Positions 26,959 to 36,261 of a stretch of DNA of 56,225 nucleotides are shown one piece after another. How positions within the stretch are numbered: position 1 is the stretch's first letter; the number at the start of each line of letters is the position of its first letter. Below the pieces are notes generated by a model that made no database searches, was not told the origin of the DNA, and saw nothing but the letters and a program-made list of their open reading frames with translations. The position numbers were made by a program, and so were the translations under genes. This DNA is from Belliella calami (lineage in GTDB: Bacteria; Bacteroidota; Bacteroidia; Cytophagales; Cyclobacteriaceae), in NCBI RefSeq assembly GCF_022549695.1, contig NZ_JAKZGS010000021.1:1-56225 (forward strand), in the 5' to 3' direction.

Positions 26959-28638
26959 ATGAGCGGAGAAAAGATCATATTTTCAATGGCGGGGGTGTCG
27001 AAAGTTTATCCTCCACAGAAAAAAGTTCTGAAAGATATCTATTTGTCATTTTTTTACGGGGCAAAAATTGGCGTTTTGGGTCTCAATGGATCAGGGAAAA
27101 GTTCACTTTTGAAGATTATTGCTGGAATCGACAAGGAGTTTTTGGGTGAAGTAGTTTGGTCGCCAGGCTACTCTGTAGGAATGTTGGAGCAAGAGCCACA
27201 GCTTGATCCAGCCAAAACTGTAAAGGATATTGTAGAAGAAGCTGTTTCTGATACAGTCGGTTTACTGAAGGAATTTGAGGCAATCAATGAGCAATTTATG
27301 GATCCGGCCCTGATGGAGGATCCTGATGCTATGGATAAGCTGATCGAAAAGCAAGGAGATGTGCAGCAAAAGCTTGACGCTGCCAATGCTTGGGAGTTGG
27401 AGACGATGTTGGAAAAAGCTATGGATGCCTTGAGGCTGCCTCCAAGTGATGCGATAGTGGGGAATTTATCTGGTGGGGAAAAAAGAAGGGTGGCACTTTG
27501 TAGACTTTTGCTCCAAGAGCCGGATGTGCTTTTGCTTGATGAACCTACCAACCACCTTGATGCGGAGTCTGTTCTTTGGCTTGAGCAGCATTTGAAGCAA
27601 TACAAAGGAACTGTAATCGCAGTAACCCATGATAGATATTTCCTTGACAATGTAGCAGGATGGATCTTGGAACTGGATAGGGGAGAGGGGATTCCTTGGA
27701 AAGGGAACTATTCTTCTTGGCTTGACCAAAAGCAAAACAGATTGAAGCAAGAAGAGAAAACCGAATCCAAAAGACAGAAAACTCTTGAAAGAGAGTTGGA
27801 ATGGATACGAATGACCCCGAAAGCACGTCAAGCTAAAGGGAAAGCGAGATTGAGTGCTTATGATAAATTGGTAAGTGAAGAAGGCAAGGAAAGAGAAGCC
27901 AAGTTGGAGCTTTATATTCCGCCTGGGCCAAGATTGGGAGCAAAAGTCATTGAAGTGAATAGCGTGTCAAAAGCATTTGGAGACAAATTGCTTTTTGAAG
28001 ATTTGTCATTCAATTTACCCCAAGGTGGAATTGTAGGGATCATCGGGCCAAATGGTGCTGGTAAATCTACTTTGTTCAAACTTATCACTGGAAGAGAAAA
28101 AGCTGATGCGGGGAATTTCGAAGTGGGGGATACAGTGAAGCTCGCTTATGTAGATCAAGAGCATGATAGTTTGGATCCAAATAAGTCTGTCTATGAATCT
28201 ATTTCTGGTGGAAATGAAATCATGAAGCTAGGCAACAAAGAGATGAATTCCCGTGCTTACGTAGGGAAATTCAATTTCACAGGTTCTGATCAGGAGAAAA
28301 AAGTTGGTGTGCTCTCTGGAGGGGAAAGAAACCGAGTGCATCTGGCGATGACTTTGAAAGAGGGTGGTAACTTACTTTTACTCGATGAGCCTACCAATGA
28401 TTTGGATGTAAATACGCTGAGAGCTTTAGAAGAAGCATTGGAGAATTTTGGAGGTTGTGCAGTGATCATTTCCCACGATAGATGGTTCTTGGATAGGATT
28501 TGTACGCATATATTGGCGTTTGAGGGAGATTCTCAGGTGTATTGGTTTGAAGGCAACTTCTCAGATTATGAAGAGAATAAGAAAAAACGTCTTGGCGATC
28601 TGACTCCTAAAAGGATTAAGTATAAGCCTTTGAGGTAA
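26959..28638 (+). CDS. ettA: ABC-F protein, EttA-like translational throttle
   Basis: 559 residues with two ABC domains and no membrane part. Domain 1 has Walker A GLNGSGKSS and signature NLSGGEKRRVALC. Domain 2 has GPNGAGKST and VLSGGERNRVHLAM. The interdomain linker contains the EttA-like arm, and GNYSSWLDQKQNRLKQEE and MTPKARQAKGKARL are typical. EttA binds the ribosomal E site and gates the first elongation step according to ATP/ADP. The N terminus FSMAGVSKVYPPQKKVLKDI fits EttA better than Uup. A terminator follows. Confidence 0.93.
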   Translation: MSGEKIIFSMAGVSKVYPPQKKVLKDIYLSFFYGAKIGVLGLNGSGKSSLLKIIAGIDKEFLGEVVWSPGYSVGMLEQEPQLDPAKTVKDIVEEAVSDTVGLLKEFEAINEQFMDPALMEDPDAMDKLIEKQGDVQQKLDAANAWELETMLEKAMDALRLPPSDAIVGNLSGGEKRRVALCRLLLQEPDVLLLDEPTNHLDAESVLWLEQHLKQYKGTVIAVTHDRYFLDNVAGWILELDRGEGIPWKGNYSSWLDQKQNRLKQEEKTESKRQKTLERELEWIRMTPKARQAKGKARLSAYDKLVSEEGKEREAKLELYIPPGPRLGAKVIEVNSVSKAFGDKLLFEDLSFNLPQGGIVGIIGPNGAGKSTLFKLITGREKADAGNFEVGDTVKLAYVDQEHDSLDPNKSVYESISGGNEIMKLGNKEMNSRAYVGKFNFTGSDQEKKVGVLSGGERNRVHLAMTLKEGGNLLLLDEPTNDLDVNTLRALEEALENFGGCAVIISHDRWFLDRICTHILAFEGDSQVYWFEGNFSDYEENKKKRLGDLTPKRIKYKPLR

Positions 28639-28658
28639 AGATATTTGATAGAAAAAGC

Positions 28659-28702
28659 AAAAACCACCAAATAAGATCTGATTCTGTTTTGGTGGTTTTT
28701 TT
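28659..28702. terminator. Terminator after the EttA-like gene
   Basis: Inverted repeat AAAAACCACCAAA / TTTTGGTGGTTTTT with a loop of about 15 nt and a T run, 20 bases after the stop. It probably also serves the convergent efflux gene. Confidence 0.75.
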
Positions 28703-28782
28703 CATTCTGATATTTGAGGGAATGTACAATTTCTCCGTCTCTTAATGAATGTTACATTGTTTTTGATTTATTACAATCTTAA

Positions 28783-30015
28783 TTATACCGACATAGCCAT
28801 TTCCTTGTTATCGTAAGGTTCCGATTGTTTTTTATTCGGTATTTTTTTGTCAAGAAAAATGATGATCAATCCCCCCAATGCACAAAGTGCCATCATGATG
28901 ACCATTGGCATTGCAGTGCCATTGTGAATGAAGCTGACTGTGGCAGAGACAATCCCGCCCATTGCCATCCTCATGCTTCCTAAGAGAGCAGAAGCGCTTC
29001 CTGCACTTTTAGCAAATGGTGCTAGTGATAGCGCTGCTGCATTAGGCTGGTTGAGACCATGTGCTGTGAGAAATACAAACATTGTGATGACCAAACCTTG
29101 TACATTGAATATGTTAAGCCAGAGACCGAGGATTAGGAATGCGCCAGTTATCGTCTGGTAAATCAATGAGAATTGGATAACCTCTCTACTTGAGAATTTT
29201 TTCAATAAATAATGATTCAGCTGTGTTGAGCCAATCATCGCAAATGCCAGAAATCCAAAAATCAAACCGTACTCTTGTTCGGAAACTTGATAAATGTTCA
29301 TGAAAACATTCGCAGATCCAGCGATATATGCAAAAGGTGCAGCACCAGCAATTCCTCCTGCAAGCATATAGGTGAGAAATTGCCTTTGTTTTAGCACAGA
29401 TTTATAATTGACAAAAACCTTTACCGGGTTTAGGGATAGATTTTTCTCTGGAGCGGCACCTTCGGGCAGGTAAAAAACTGCCGCTAGTAAGATGATAGCT
29501 GTGATTGCTGCCAACACCAAGAATACAGAATGCCAATGAAAATGAGCAGTCATATATCCACCAACAGTAGGTGCTATCATTGGCGATACAGCGATCACTA
29601 AGGTAAGTAATGCCAATACCTGAGCAGTCTTGTTGATTGGGAAAATATCCCTTACCAGTGCTTGTGCAGCTACCATGCCCACACATCCCCCGATCGCTTG
29701 GAGAAATCTCATGAAAATCAGGTTTTCTACAGAAGCTGCATATGCACAAAGAATAGATGCGATGATATAGATCAGCATTCCCAGAACCAATGGTTTTTTT
29801 CTTCCATACTTATCCAATAAGGGTCCGTAAAACAACTGTCCAACGGCAATACCCACCAAGTAACTTGTAAGGGAAAGTTGGATCTTCGAAATACTTACAC
29901 CAAGGTCTTTGGCCATTGCAGGGAATCCTGGCAAGTACATGTCTATTGAAAATGGGCTGATGGTACTCAAAGCCCCCAAAATCAATATAATTACAAAATG
30001 TTCTCTTTTCTTCAT
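28783..30015 (-). CDS. Bcr/CflA-family MFS multidrug efflux transporter
   Basis: 410 residues with about 12 membrane helices. N-terminal ALSTISPFSIDMYLPGFPAMAKDL and QLFYGPLLDKYGRKKPLVLGM are hallmarks of the Bcr/CflA family (the second is the MFS motif A loop). RFLQAIGGCVGMVAAQALVRDIF in helix 4 is also typical. A proton-driven exporter of drugs such as bicyclomycin or chloramphenicol is the family role. The substrate is not predictable. Confidence 0.92.
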   Translation of the reverse strand: MKKREHFVIILILGALSTISPFSIDMYLPGFPAMAKDLGVSISKIQLSLTSYLVGIAVGQLFYGPLLDKYGRKKPLVLGMLIYIIASILCAYAASVENLIFMRFLQAIGGCVGMVAAQALVRDIFPINKTAQVLALLTLVIAVSPMIAPTVGGYMTAHFHWHSVFLVLAAITAIILLAAVFYLPEGAAPEKNLSLNPVKVFVNYKSVLKQRQFLTYMLAGGIAGAAPFAYIAGSANVFMNIYQVSEQEYGLIFGFLAFAMIGSTQLNHYLLKKFSSREVIQFSLIYQTITGAFLILGLWLNIFNVQGLVITMFVFLTAHGLNQPNAAALSLAPFAKSAGSASALLGSMRMAMGGIVSATVSFIHNGTAMPMVIMMALCALGGLIIIFLDKKIPNKKQSEPYDNKEMAMSV

Positions 30016-30161
30016 TGTTTATCCTTTGCTGAATCTGAAAAATCAAAACTCTTTCAGAGAGGATATTTTGGGCATAAAAAAACAACAGGCATTTTTAAAT
30101 TTGAGTTCTTTTGGGATGGGGATTTTTTAAAATATAAAAAACAAACTTAAGAATGGTGTTT

Positions 30162-30458
30162 CTATCTGTTTTTCCATAATTCCGGATTACGACTAGTGTG
30201 AAAAACCGCAGAAATAACAATATTTTTGTTCGCTTCATCGATAGAATAATGAATGATAAAAGGGAAAAAGTTTAAAACCGCTGTTCTTACTTTGTGGTAA
30301 CGAACGTTTGTAGCATAAGGATTTTTCTTGATTAACTTTACTTTTTCTCTAACTTCATCTGTAAACCTTTTCCCAAGTCCATTGCTTCGACTATTGTACC
30401 AAAGAGCCGCTTCTTGGATATCTTTTTTAGCAAGTGGTAGGATGGTAGCTTTATACAC
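30162..30458 (-). CDS. RelE/ParE-family toxin
   Basis: 98 residues, GTG start (VYKATILPLAKKDI). Typical ParE layout: KKDIQEAALWYNSRSNGLGKRF, an internal R..Y..VRTAVLNFFPFIIHY and C-terminal ISAVFHTSRNPELW. ParE members usually poison gyrase and RelE members cleave mRNA. The family alone does not say which applies. The start shares one base with the antitoxin stop (TAG/GTG), so translation is coupled with the antitoxin first. Confidence 0.88.
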   Translation of the reverse strand: MYKATILPLAKKDIQEAALWYNSRSNGLGKRFTDEVREKVKLIKKNPYATNVRYHKVRTAVLNFFPFIIHYSIDEANKNIVISAVFHTSRNPELWKNR

Positions 30459-30691
30459 TAAAGTTCTTTTTCGATATCATCAATGGCATCTTCAAAATCC
30501 AAAGCGGAGCTTGGGTTGCTACGAAAAGCTTCAAGACGTTGTGTCACAATTTCCTTTTGCCATTGTGGGACTTCTGTTTCTTCCTGATCAATTCCTTGGT
30601 ATTTTTTTTTCAGGTCTATCCACTCATCAATAGGGATAAAAACTCCTGTTGTTTTCCCATTGCTATCAGAAATGTACTGTAAGTTTATCAT
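30458..30691 (-). CDS. Antitoxin of ParE-type module
   Basis: 77 residues, acidic. NLQYISDSNGKTTGVFIPIDEWIDLKKKY at the N terminus resembles a Phd/YefM-like or similar small antitoxin that lays a beta strand against the DNA. The C-terminal helix (DFEDAIDDIEKEL) would cover the toxin. It overlaps the downstream toxin by one base. The first module is on the minus strand and a second one lies at 32486-33015. Confidence 0.75.
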   Translation of the reverse strand: MINLQYISDSNGKTTGVFIPIDEWIDLKKKYQGIDQEETEVPQWQKEIVTQRLEAFRSNPSSALDFEDAIDDIEKEL

Positions 30692-31106
30692 ATTGAATTT
30701 GTAATGAAAAGCGTTTGTAGATTTGCCAATTAATTACGTAAATATACAAAATAAAGGTTTTCTATAGCCAATTTTTAAGCGGTCAATTGTCATTTGCTGA
30801 TATTCGAATTATCTTATATGTGTATCCGCTTTCCTGCACGTAGCCAAACAATAGGATGGCGGATGAACGATTTGTGGTTCTGTTGACAGTAAACTGTTGT
30901 CTGCCGACGAGTATCCGCAACTTACAAAGTTACTTTTTAACCAAGGTGCAACATTGCGGATACTCATATTATCTAATTGTGTTTTACAATTTAAACCATT
31001 ATCTATTTTCTTTTTTTTGACTAGTCTCCTCCATCTTTTTTGAAATATCAATTAGTCTTAGAGCATATTTTTGTTTCTTTGCTGTCGATTTTCAAAAACC
31101 AGTATT
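30692..31106. other. Intergenic region with repeated GTATCCGC motifs and a 12-bp inverted repeat
   Basis: No gene in 415 bases. The motif TATCCGC occurs near 30824 and 30912, with its complement GCGGATAC near 30956. The segment GAGTATCCGCAA (30909-30920) is repeated inverted as TTGCGGATACTC (30954-30965), 33 bases apart. This may be a remnant of a small mobile element or a protein-binding site. It lies between the toxin-antitoxin module and the aminotransferase. Confidence 0.4.
31066..31073 (+). promoter_or_regulatory. Candidate -7 box for the aminotransferase
   Basis: TATTTTTG fits TAnnTTTG. A TTTG at 31039-31042 is 23 bases upstream, slightly long. The transcript would have a leader of about 25 nt. 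Confidence 0.35.
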
Positions 31107-32411
31107 ATGAGAACTTTGTTGCTTAGGCCTGGAGCCGAAGAGTTGAATTATGAAATCAGGGGGATTGTCAAAAAAGCCAGACTAATAGAGTCGCTTGGTC
31201 AGACTATTACATGGGAAAATATCGGTGATCCAATCCAAAAAAACAACATTGTCCCAGCTTGGATGAAGGAGATTGTCTCTGATTTGGTTAGTCAAGATAG
31301 ATCTTATGGCTATGCTGATTCCAAGGGAGTACTGGAAACGCGAAAATACTTGGCAGATTTGAACAATGAGAAAGGAGGGAGTCAGATTTCGGCTGATGAT
31401 ATCCTGTTTTTCAATGGTTTGGGGGATGCTATTGCCAAGTTGTATCAATTTTTGATTCCTACAGCAAGGATAATTGGCCCATCACCTGCTTATAGTACAC
31501 ATAGCTCTGCGGAAGCAGCACATGCAAATACAGCTCCGATTACCTACAAGCTTGATCCAGATAACCAATGGTTGCCTGATATGGATGATCTTTACAATAA
31601 AGTAAAGTACAACCCAACTATCGTCGGCATCTTGATTATCAATCCGGATAACCCCACAGGCATGGTTTATCCAAAAGAGGTTCTGGAGGGATTTGTGAAG
31701 ATCGCAAGGGAATTCAAGTTGTTGCTGATTGCAGATGAAATCTACCAAAATATCACTTATAATGGAGTCAATGCTGTAGCGCTTTCGGAAGTGATTGGGG
31801 ATTTGCCTGCCATTTCCTTAAAAGGGATTTCCAAGGAATTCCCGTGGCCGGGATCTCGATGTGGTTGGATGGAGTTTTATAATCGTGACGCTTCAAAGGA
31901 GTTCAGTAAGTTTGTACTGACTTTGGAGAATGCGAAGATGATAGAGGTGTGCTCTACGATTCTACCTCAATTGTCCATTCCTAAAATAATGAGTCATCCT
32001 GAATACAAAAGCTATAGGCATGAAGCTAATTTGAAGATAGGCAAGAGAAGTCAGATTATGGAGGAAATTCTCTCTGGAATCGACGGAATCAAGTTCAACC
32101 CGACCAAAGGTGCATTCTACAATACGATCGTATTTGATGAAAGCTATTTGAATGCTTCGCAAAAGCTGGAGGTGGAAAACACAGAAATAAAAACCTTATT
32201 GGAAACATGGCTTGGGGAAGAAAATATGCCTTTGGATAAGCGATTTGTCTATTTTCTTTTAGCATCAACGGGGATTTGTGTTGTGCCGATCAGTTCATTT
32301 TGTTCGGATTTGAGAGGGTTTAGAGTGACTTTGCTTGAAGAGAACGAAGATGCTTTTAGAGACACATTCAATAAATTAGGTGAGGCTATAAAGTCTTATT
32401 TGGGGTCTTAA
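31107..32411 (+). CDS. PLP-dependent class I/II aminotransferase
   Basis: 434 residues from ATG 31107 (MRTLLLRPGAEEL). The longer frame from 31071 is unlikely. Fold-type I features are INPDNPTGMVYPKE, LLIADEIYQNITY (Asp contacting the PLP nitrogen), the PLP lysine in SLKGISKEFPWPGSRCGWM and FRVTLLEEN near the C terminus. An internal segment (about 345-395) is longer than in classical aspartate aminotransferases. The substrate is unknown. It sits alone between two toxin-antitoxin modules. Confidence 0.88.
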   Translation: MRTLLLRPGAEELNYEIRGIVKKARLIESLGQTITWENIGDPIQKNNIVPAWMKEIVSDLVSQDRSYGYADSKGVLETRKYLADLNNEKGGSQISADDILFFNGLGDAIAKLYQFLIPTARIIGPSPAYSTHSSAEAAHANTAPITYKLDPDNQWLPDMDDLYNKVKYNPTIVGILIINPDNPTGMVYPKEVLEGFVKIAREFKLLLIADEIYQNITYNGVNAVALSEVIGDLPAISLKGISKEFPWPGSRCGWMEFYNRDASKEFSKFVLTLENAKMIEVCSTILPQLSIPKIMSHPEYKSYRHEANLKIGKRSQIMEEILSGIDGIKFNPTKGAFYNTIVFDESYLNASQKLEVENTEIKTLLETWLGEENMPLDKRFVYFLLASTGICVVPISSFCSDLRGFRVTLLEENEDAFRDTFNKLGEAIKSYLGS

Positions 32412-32485
32412 AAGTTGGAAAAATAATGATGTCATTGAGCCTGAAAATGGATGCTTTAACGAAAAATCATTAACTTTAAACTGTT

Positions 32486-32713
32486 ATGGGAGCAATAAAT
32501 ATAAAAGAAGAAATAAGATCTCTGATCGAGAAAGAAAATGACCATCATGTTTTAGAGCTAATAAAAAATTTGTTGACCAAGTCAAGTTTAGAACCTATTC
32601 TGAAAGAAAAGTTAACTTCAAGAGCATTAAATGCTGAAAAAAATATTAGAGAAGGTGAGATTTATACAAGGGAAGAATTAGAGAAAAAGCTTGAGAACAG
32701 CTTAGGTATATGA
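32486..32713 (+). CDS. Antitoxin of the second ParE-type module
   Basis: 75 residues. A helical, charged protein (NIKEEIRSLIEKENDHHVLELIKNLL, then a C-terminal segment EGEIYTREELEKKL) of the size expected for an antitoxin. The ALNAEKNIREG(E) with TREEL pattern is common in ParE-partner antitoxins of Bacteroidetes. The stop overlaps the toxin start by 4 bases. The type is assigned from context, as no DNA-binding motif is evident. Confidence 0.75.
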   Translation: MGAINIKEEIRSLIEKENDHHVLELIKNLLTKSSLEPILKEKLTSRALNAEKNIREGEIYTREELEKKLENSLGI

Positions 32714-33015
32714 AAATTATTTATACTGAACAGTCTTTTCAAAGTTTAAAAGAAATCATTCAGTTTTTGATGAAATCCCAAAAGATTCCGTTGGGAAAAG
32801 CTCAAGAAATAGGGGTGGAGTTGTTAGATAAGGCTGATAGTTTGATTGATAATCCGGAAAAAGGCCAGTTTGAAGAATATTTGGAACATTTGGGAAAAGG
32901 ACATAGAAGATTAGTGGAGGGGAATTTCAAAATAATTTACCGTATTGAGTCTGAAAAAGTGTACATAACAGATTTTTTTGATACTAGACAAGCACCTGAA
33001 AAAATGAAGGGATAA
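32710..33015 (+). CDS. RelE/ParE-family toxin of the second module
   Basis: 101 residues, starting at the ATG that overlaps the antitoxin stop. Typical ParE features are YTEQSFQSLKEIIQF, KGHRRLVEGNFKIIYRIES and a final strand VYITDFFDTRQAPEKM. It appears intact. The first module at 30162-30691 has a different antitoxin, so the two are not a simple duplication. Confidence 0.85.
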   Translation: MKIIYTEQSFQSLKEIIQFLMKSQKIPLGKAQEIGVELLDKADSLIDNPEKGQFEEYLEHLGKGHRRLVEGNFKIIYRIESEKVYITDFFDTRQAPEKMKG

Positions 33016-33128
33016 ATTGTTTTTCGTTTAAAGTCCCATGGTATATTTTATTGGAGAGTAGATTAAACAATTGGATGTTAAGGATGTGATCAATACCATG
33101 CTTTCATCCTTTTATTTTCTGTTTTTCC

Positions 33129-34154
33129 CTAATTCCCCGTTCTCCACATCGCACGGTAAAATGATTTCCGAAGATCTTCTGGAGATTCATTATATGAAAT
33201 ACCTTCATGCTCTCTTACTTCGATTGTTGAGGAAGGAGGAGCGAATTTTTCCTCCAAATCCTCTACAGGATTTTTAAGAAGTGCGTTTAGGTCAGGCTGT
33301 CCAGCGTCAATCCATGCACTATACCAGAAGTCAGCGATCATCTTTATTGATTTCTTCATCTGTCTTTCTACTTGACCAGAAAGCATGTCGTTGTATGCTT
33401 TTGTGAATTCCTTGGAATACACTTTGGTGTTGATACCGCCTCTTTCTTCGAAACTGTATTTTTTGTCCTCCGGAAATCTTTGTGTCAGGATTTTTTCAAA
33501 ATTCAAAACAGAATCCAAGGCTAAATGTGCTCCAATAATTGCATCCCAAGCTTCAAGTTGCGTATTGGGAATGTATTCAGCTTGTCCAACAAAAAAATCA
33601 AAGTCATCAGAAAGCAACTCAGGTACCCTACTTTCCCAAAAACCATGAATTCCATATTGATTTGTTAGTTGCCCATTGTAATTCCTCGTAGTATGCAATG
33701 GGACATTGATGTCACCAATGTAATGGCCCAAATCAGCTGCGAGTCTGAGGATTGCTTTTTGATCTTTTCTTTTGAAAGCTTCCGTCAATTGGTTTTTGGT
33801 ATTGTAAGCGTTCCATGGTCCGATTCCATGTTTTCGCAATTCCTCTTCTCCAAATTTCTCTACGGCTTGATTCCAGTATCTTGGCAAAGTGTAAACAGCA
33901 CTGTCTCCATAAACGTCTGCATCCAAGAAATGCTTCTCTGCTTCACCTTTGACTGCATAGCGTCTTCTGTCAGGATTTACAGCATTTTCAGTGATGAATT
34001 GAATGTTTGATTTGAAGAAGCCAACCATTTCTGGAGGCAACGAAAAGACAGCGAGCCTATTGATACGCTTGTGGGCAAAAAATCCCCAGGCAATGATGTC
34101 AGTGCTCAAGAAGAAAAGTATAAAGATGAAAGCTAAAAATTTGCGCATATTCAA
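33129..34154 (-). CDS. Secreted S1/P1-nuclease/zinc-dependent phospholipase C-like enzyme
   Basis: 341 residues. The signal peptide (MRKFLAFIFILFFLSTDIIA) is followed by a mature N terminus starting WGFFAHKRINRLAV, the Trp-His arrangement of the superfamily whose terminal Trp and His bind zinc. Further putative metal ligands lie in HFLDADVY and LGHYIGDINVPLHT, and GIHGFWESRVPE is conserved. The family includes 3'-nucleases and phospholipases C. The substrate is uncertain, and the protein probably acts in the periplasm or outside. A later ATG at 34148 is possible. Confidence 0.8.
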   Translation of the reverse strand: MNMRKFLAFIFILFFLSTDIIAWGFFAHKRINRLAVFSLPPEMVGFFKSNIQFITENAVNPDRRRYAVKGEAEKHFLDADVYGDSAVYTLPRYWNQAVEKFGEEELRKHGIGPWNAYNTKNQLTEAFKRKDQKAILRLAADLGHYIGDINVPLHTTRNYNGQLTNQYGIHGFWESRVPELLSDDFDFFVGQAEYIPNTQLEAWDAIIGAHLALDSVLNFEKILTQRFPEDKKYSFEERGGINTKVYSKEFTKAYNDMLSGQVERQMKKSIKMIADFWYSAWIDAGQPDLNALLKNPVEDLEEKFAPPSSTIEVREHEGISYNESPEDLRKSFYRAMWRTGN

Positions 34155-34276
34155 AAATAATAAAAAATTCAGAATTCAGATAACAAAAATTAATGCTACA
34201 TTTGTAGCTCTAAGGCGGTATTAGAAATAAAATTCACCTGATTTCTCAACTTTACTAGGTTTAGTGAAGAAATCCT

Positions 34277-34307
34277 TTTGCGTTTAAAAATTAATCCATT
34301 AACTTTG
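34277..34307 (+). promoter_or_regulatory. Bacteroidetes-type promoter for rpsT
   Basis: TTTG at 34277-34280, a 19-base gap, and TAACTTTG at 34300-34307. Good match to the consensus, about 50 nt before the rpsT start. Confidence 0.65.
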
Positions 34308-34358
34308 CACTCCGTTTAGGACTAAGGGGATTGTTAAAGAAATTAAGTAAACTAAGAT

Positions 34359-34613
34359 ATGGCAAATCACAAATCGGCAATTAAAAGAATTCGTGCAAAC
34401 GAAGCCAAACGTTTGAGAAACAGATATCAGGCCAAGACAACAAGGACTTTTATCAAAAGATTGAAATTGACTACTGATAAAGTAGAAGCTCAGGAGCTTT
34501 TGAAGAAAGTTACATCTATGATTGATAAATTGGCTAAGAAAAATATCATTCATAAGAACAACGCTTCGAACAAAAAATCAAAATTGACTAGATTAGTCAA
34601 TTCTTTAGCTTAA
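34359..34613 (+). CDS. rpsT: 30S ribosomal protein S20
   Basis: 84 residues, very basic. MANHKSAIKRIRANEAKRLRN at the start and IHKNNASNKKSKLTRLVNSL at the end are unmistakable S20 features. It is a single gene with its own promoter and a strong terminator. Confidence 0.98.
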   Translation: MANHKSAIKRIRANEAKRLRNRYQAKTTRTFIKRLKLTTDKVEAQELLKKVTSMIDKLAKKNIIHKNNASNKKSKLTRLVNSLA

Positions 34614-34635
34614 GAATAAGCTGAAAAAATATATC

Positions 34636-34663
34636 AAAGCCTTAATCGAAAGATTAAGGCTTT
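34636..34663 (+). terminator. Terminator of rpsT
   Basis: 12-bp stem (AAAGCCTTAATC and its complement) capped by a GAAA tetraloop and followed by a T run, 23 bases after the stop. A textbook hairpin. Confidence 0.92.
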
Positions 34664-34855
34664 TTTTGTTTCATTTAAAATGCTATTTTTATTCCTGACT
34701 AAATCCTTTTCCTTCCAGTAGGAAGTTGAGATTTTTTGCTTTTTGACTAAAAATTTCTTGTAAGCAACCAAAATCTTTTCTATCACCTTTGGATGAATCT
34801 CGAACTGTCAGATTTTATTTATTACAAGTTATCGATTTTTAAAATTTTTACTTTT

Positions 34856-35551
34856 ATGGAAGATTACCAATCAATCAAGATCTCTGCATTGGCAGAGGAG
34901 GATAGACCACGTGAAAAATTGCTTTTAAAAGGCAGGTCAGCTTTGTCAGACGCCGAGCTGATAGCAATCTTGATAGGTTCTGGTACCAAATCTTTAAGTG
35001 CCGTAGATCTTTCCAGATATATCTTGGCGTCTGTGAATTATGACTTGAGTGCCTTGGCAAAAATGTCAGTCAAAGACTTGCAACGCTTCAAAGGGATCGG
35101 AGAGGCAAAGGCAATTTCCATTGTCAGTGCTTTGGAGCTTGGTAGAAGAAGAAAAAATAGAGATCCCCAAAAACGACTTCGAATCACTTCCTCTGCTGAT
35201 GCCTATGATTTGATGAAACCGGATCTTATGGATGAGACAGTTGAGTCTTTCTACATTATTTTATTGGATCGAAACAATAACCTTCTCAAAAAACAACTTG
35301 TTAGTCGTGGAGGATCCAATTCCACTGTTGTTGACCCAAAAGTGATATTCAAATATGCATTGGAAGTAATGGCCAATTCGATTATTTTGGTGCATAATCA
35401 TCCTTCTGGCAATCTCAAACCTTCTGAGCAAGACAAAAGATTGACAGAAAAATTAGTGAAAGCGGGAGAAAATCTTGATGTAACCGTAATCGATCATGTT
35501 ATATTCGCAGATTGTGGCTATTTTAGCTTCGCAGATGAAGGAATAATTTGA
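34856..35551 (+). CDS. radC: RadC family JAB-domain protein
   Basis: 231 residues from ATG 34856 (MEDYQSIKISALAEEDRPREK). The longer frame from 34793 adds an unlikely hydrophobic leader. A helix-hairpin-helix-like N-terminal region (DLQRFKGIGEAKAISIVSALEL) precedes the JAB metalloprotease-like domain with HNHPSGNLKPSEQD, where the His and Asp ligands are intact. RadC was named for a DNA repair role that has not held up, and its function is still unclear. DUF1684 follows after 4 bases, in an operon. Confidence 0.93.
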   Translation: MEDYQSIKISALAEEDRPREKLLLKGRSALSDAELIAILIGSGTKSLSAVDLSRYILASVNYDLSALAKMSVKDLQRFKGIGEAKAISIVSALELGRRRKNRDPQKRLRITSSADAYDLMKPDLMDETVESFYIILLDRNNNLLKKQLVSRGGSNSTVVDPKVIFKYALEVMANSIILVHNHPSGNLKPSEQDKRLTEKLVKAGENLDVTVIDHVIFADCGYFSFADEGII

Positions 35552-35555
35552 AAAC

Positions 35556-36182
35556 ATGAGTATTAAGAATATTTTATTGACAATTGTAGCGTTAGTTGTC
35601 ATGGTAGCAGTAGCATACACTTTGACGAGTTCGGATGATCCAGAAGCTTATTTAGAAAGGGTGGAGAGTGAAAGAGATAAACAGTTTAAGTTTTTGAAAT
35701 ACAATGAAGATTCCCCACTAAGTAAAGAACAGAAAACTGAGTTGGGAAATTTGAGCTTTTATGAAATTGATCCTGCCTACAAGGTTCGAGCAAAGATGGT
35801 TGCGGTAGAGGACCGCAAAGTTATGGAATTGCCGATGACCGATGGTACTGTAGAAAAATATATAAAACACTCTTACCTAGAGTTTGACCTAAAAGGATCA
35901 CCGCAAAAATTATTACTTCTCCAGTCACTAAAAGAAGTTGATAAGCGAAATTTCTTTTTGGCGTTCGCTGATGCCACTAGCAGTGTAGATACCTACGGTG
36001 GAGGAAGATATCTTAACTTACGTCAAGATGGCAAAAACAGTATTTCCATAGATTTTAATCTAGCTTATAATCCTTACTGTGCCTATAATCCTGATTTTGC
36101 GTGCCCACTTCCTCCGAAAGAGAACTTGATGGAAATAGCTATTGAGGCAGGAGAAAAAGATTATTCTGTAAAGAAAGATTGA
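35556..36182 (+). CDS. DUF1684 protein, membrane-anchored
   Basis: 208 residues. An N-terminal hydrophobic anchor (about residues 5-24) is followed by the DUF1684 domain with the diagnostic YGGGRYLNL and DFNLAYNPYCAYNPDFACPLPP. The conserved Cys residues (CAYNPDFAC) might bind metal. Function is unknown. It is coupled to radC upstream (4-base gap). Confidence 0.88.
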   Translation: MSIKNILLTIVALVVMVAVAYTLTSSDDPEAYLERVESERDKQFKFLKYNEDSPLSKEQKTELGNLSFYEIDPAYKVRAKMVAVEDRKVMELPMTDGTVEKYIKHSYLEFDLKGSPQKLLLLQSLKEVDKRNFFLAFADATSSVDTYGGGRYLNLRQDGKNSISIDFNLAYNPYCAYNPDFACPLPPKENLMEIAIEAGEKDYSVKKD

Positions 36183-36261
36183 TTTTTCAGAGCATTTTTG
36201 ACTTTTCTTAAGAAAAATAAAAAAATAGCCTCTTTTACCTTCTTGCCTATTCCATTTCTCT

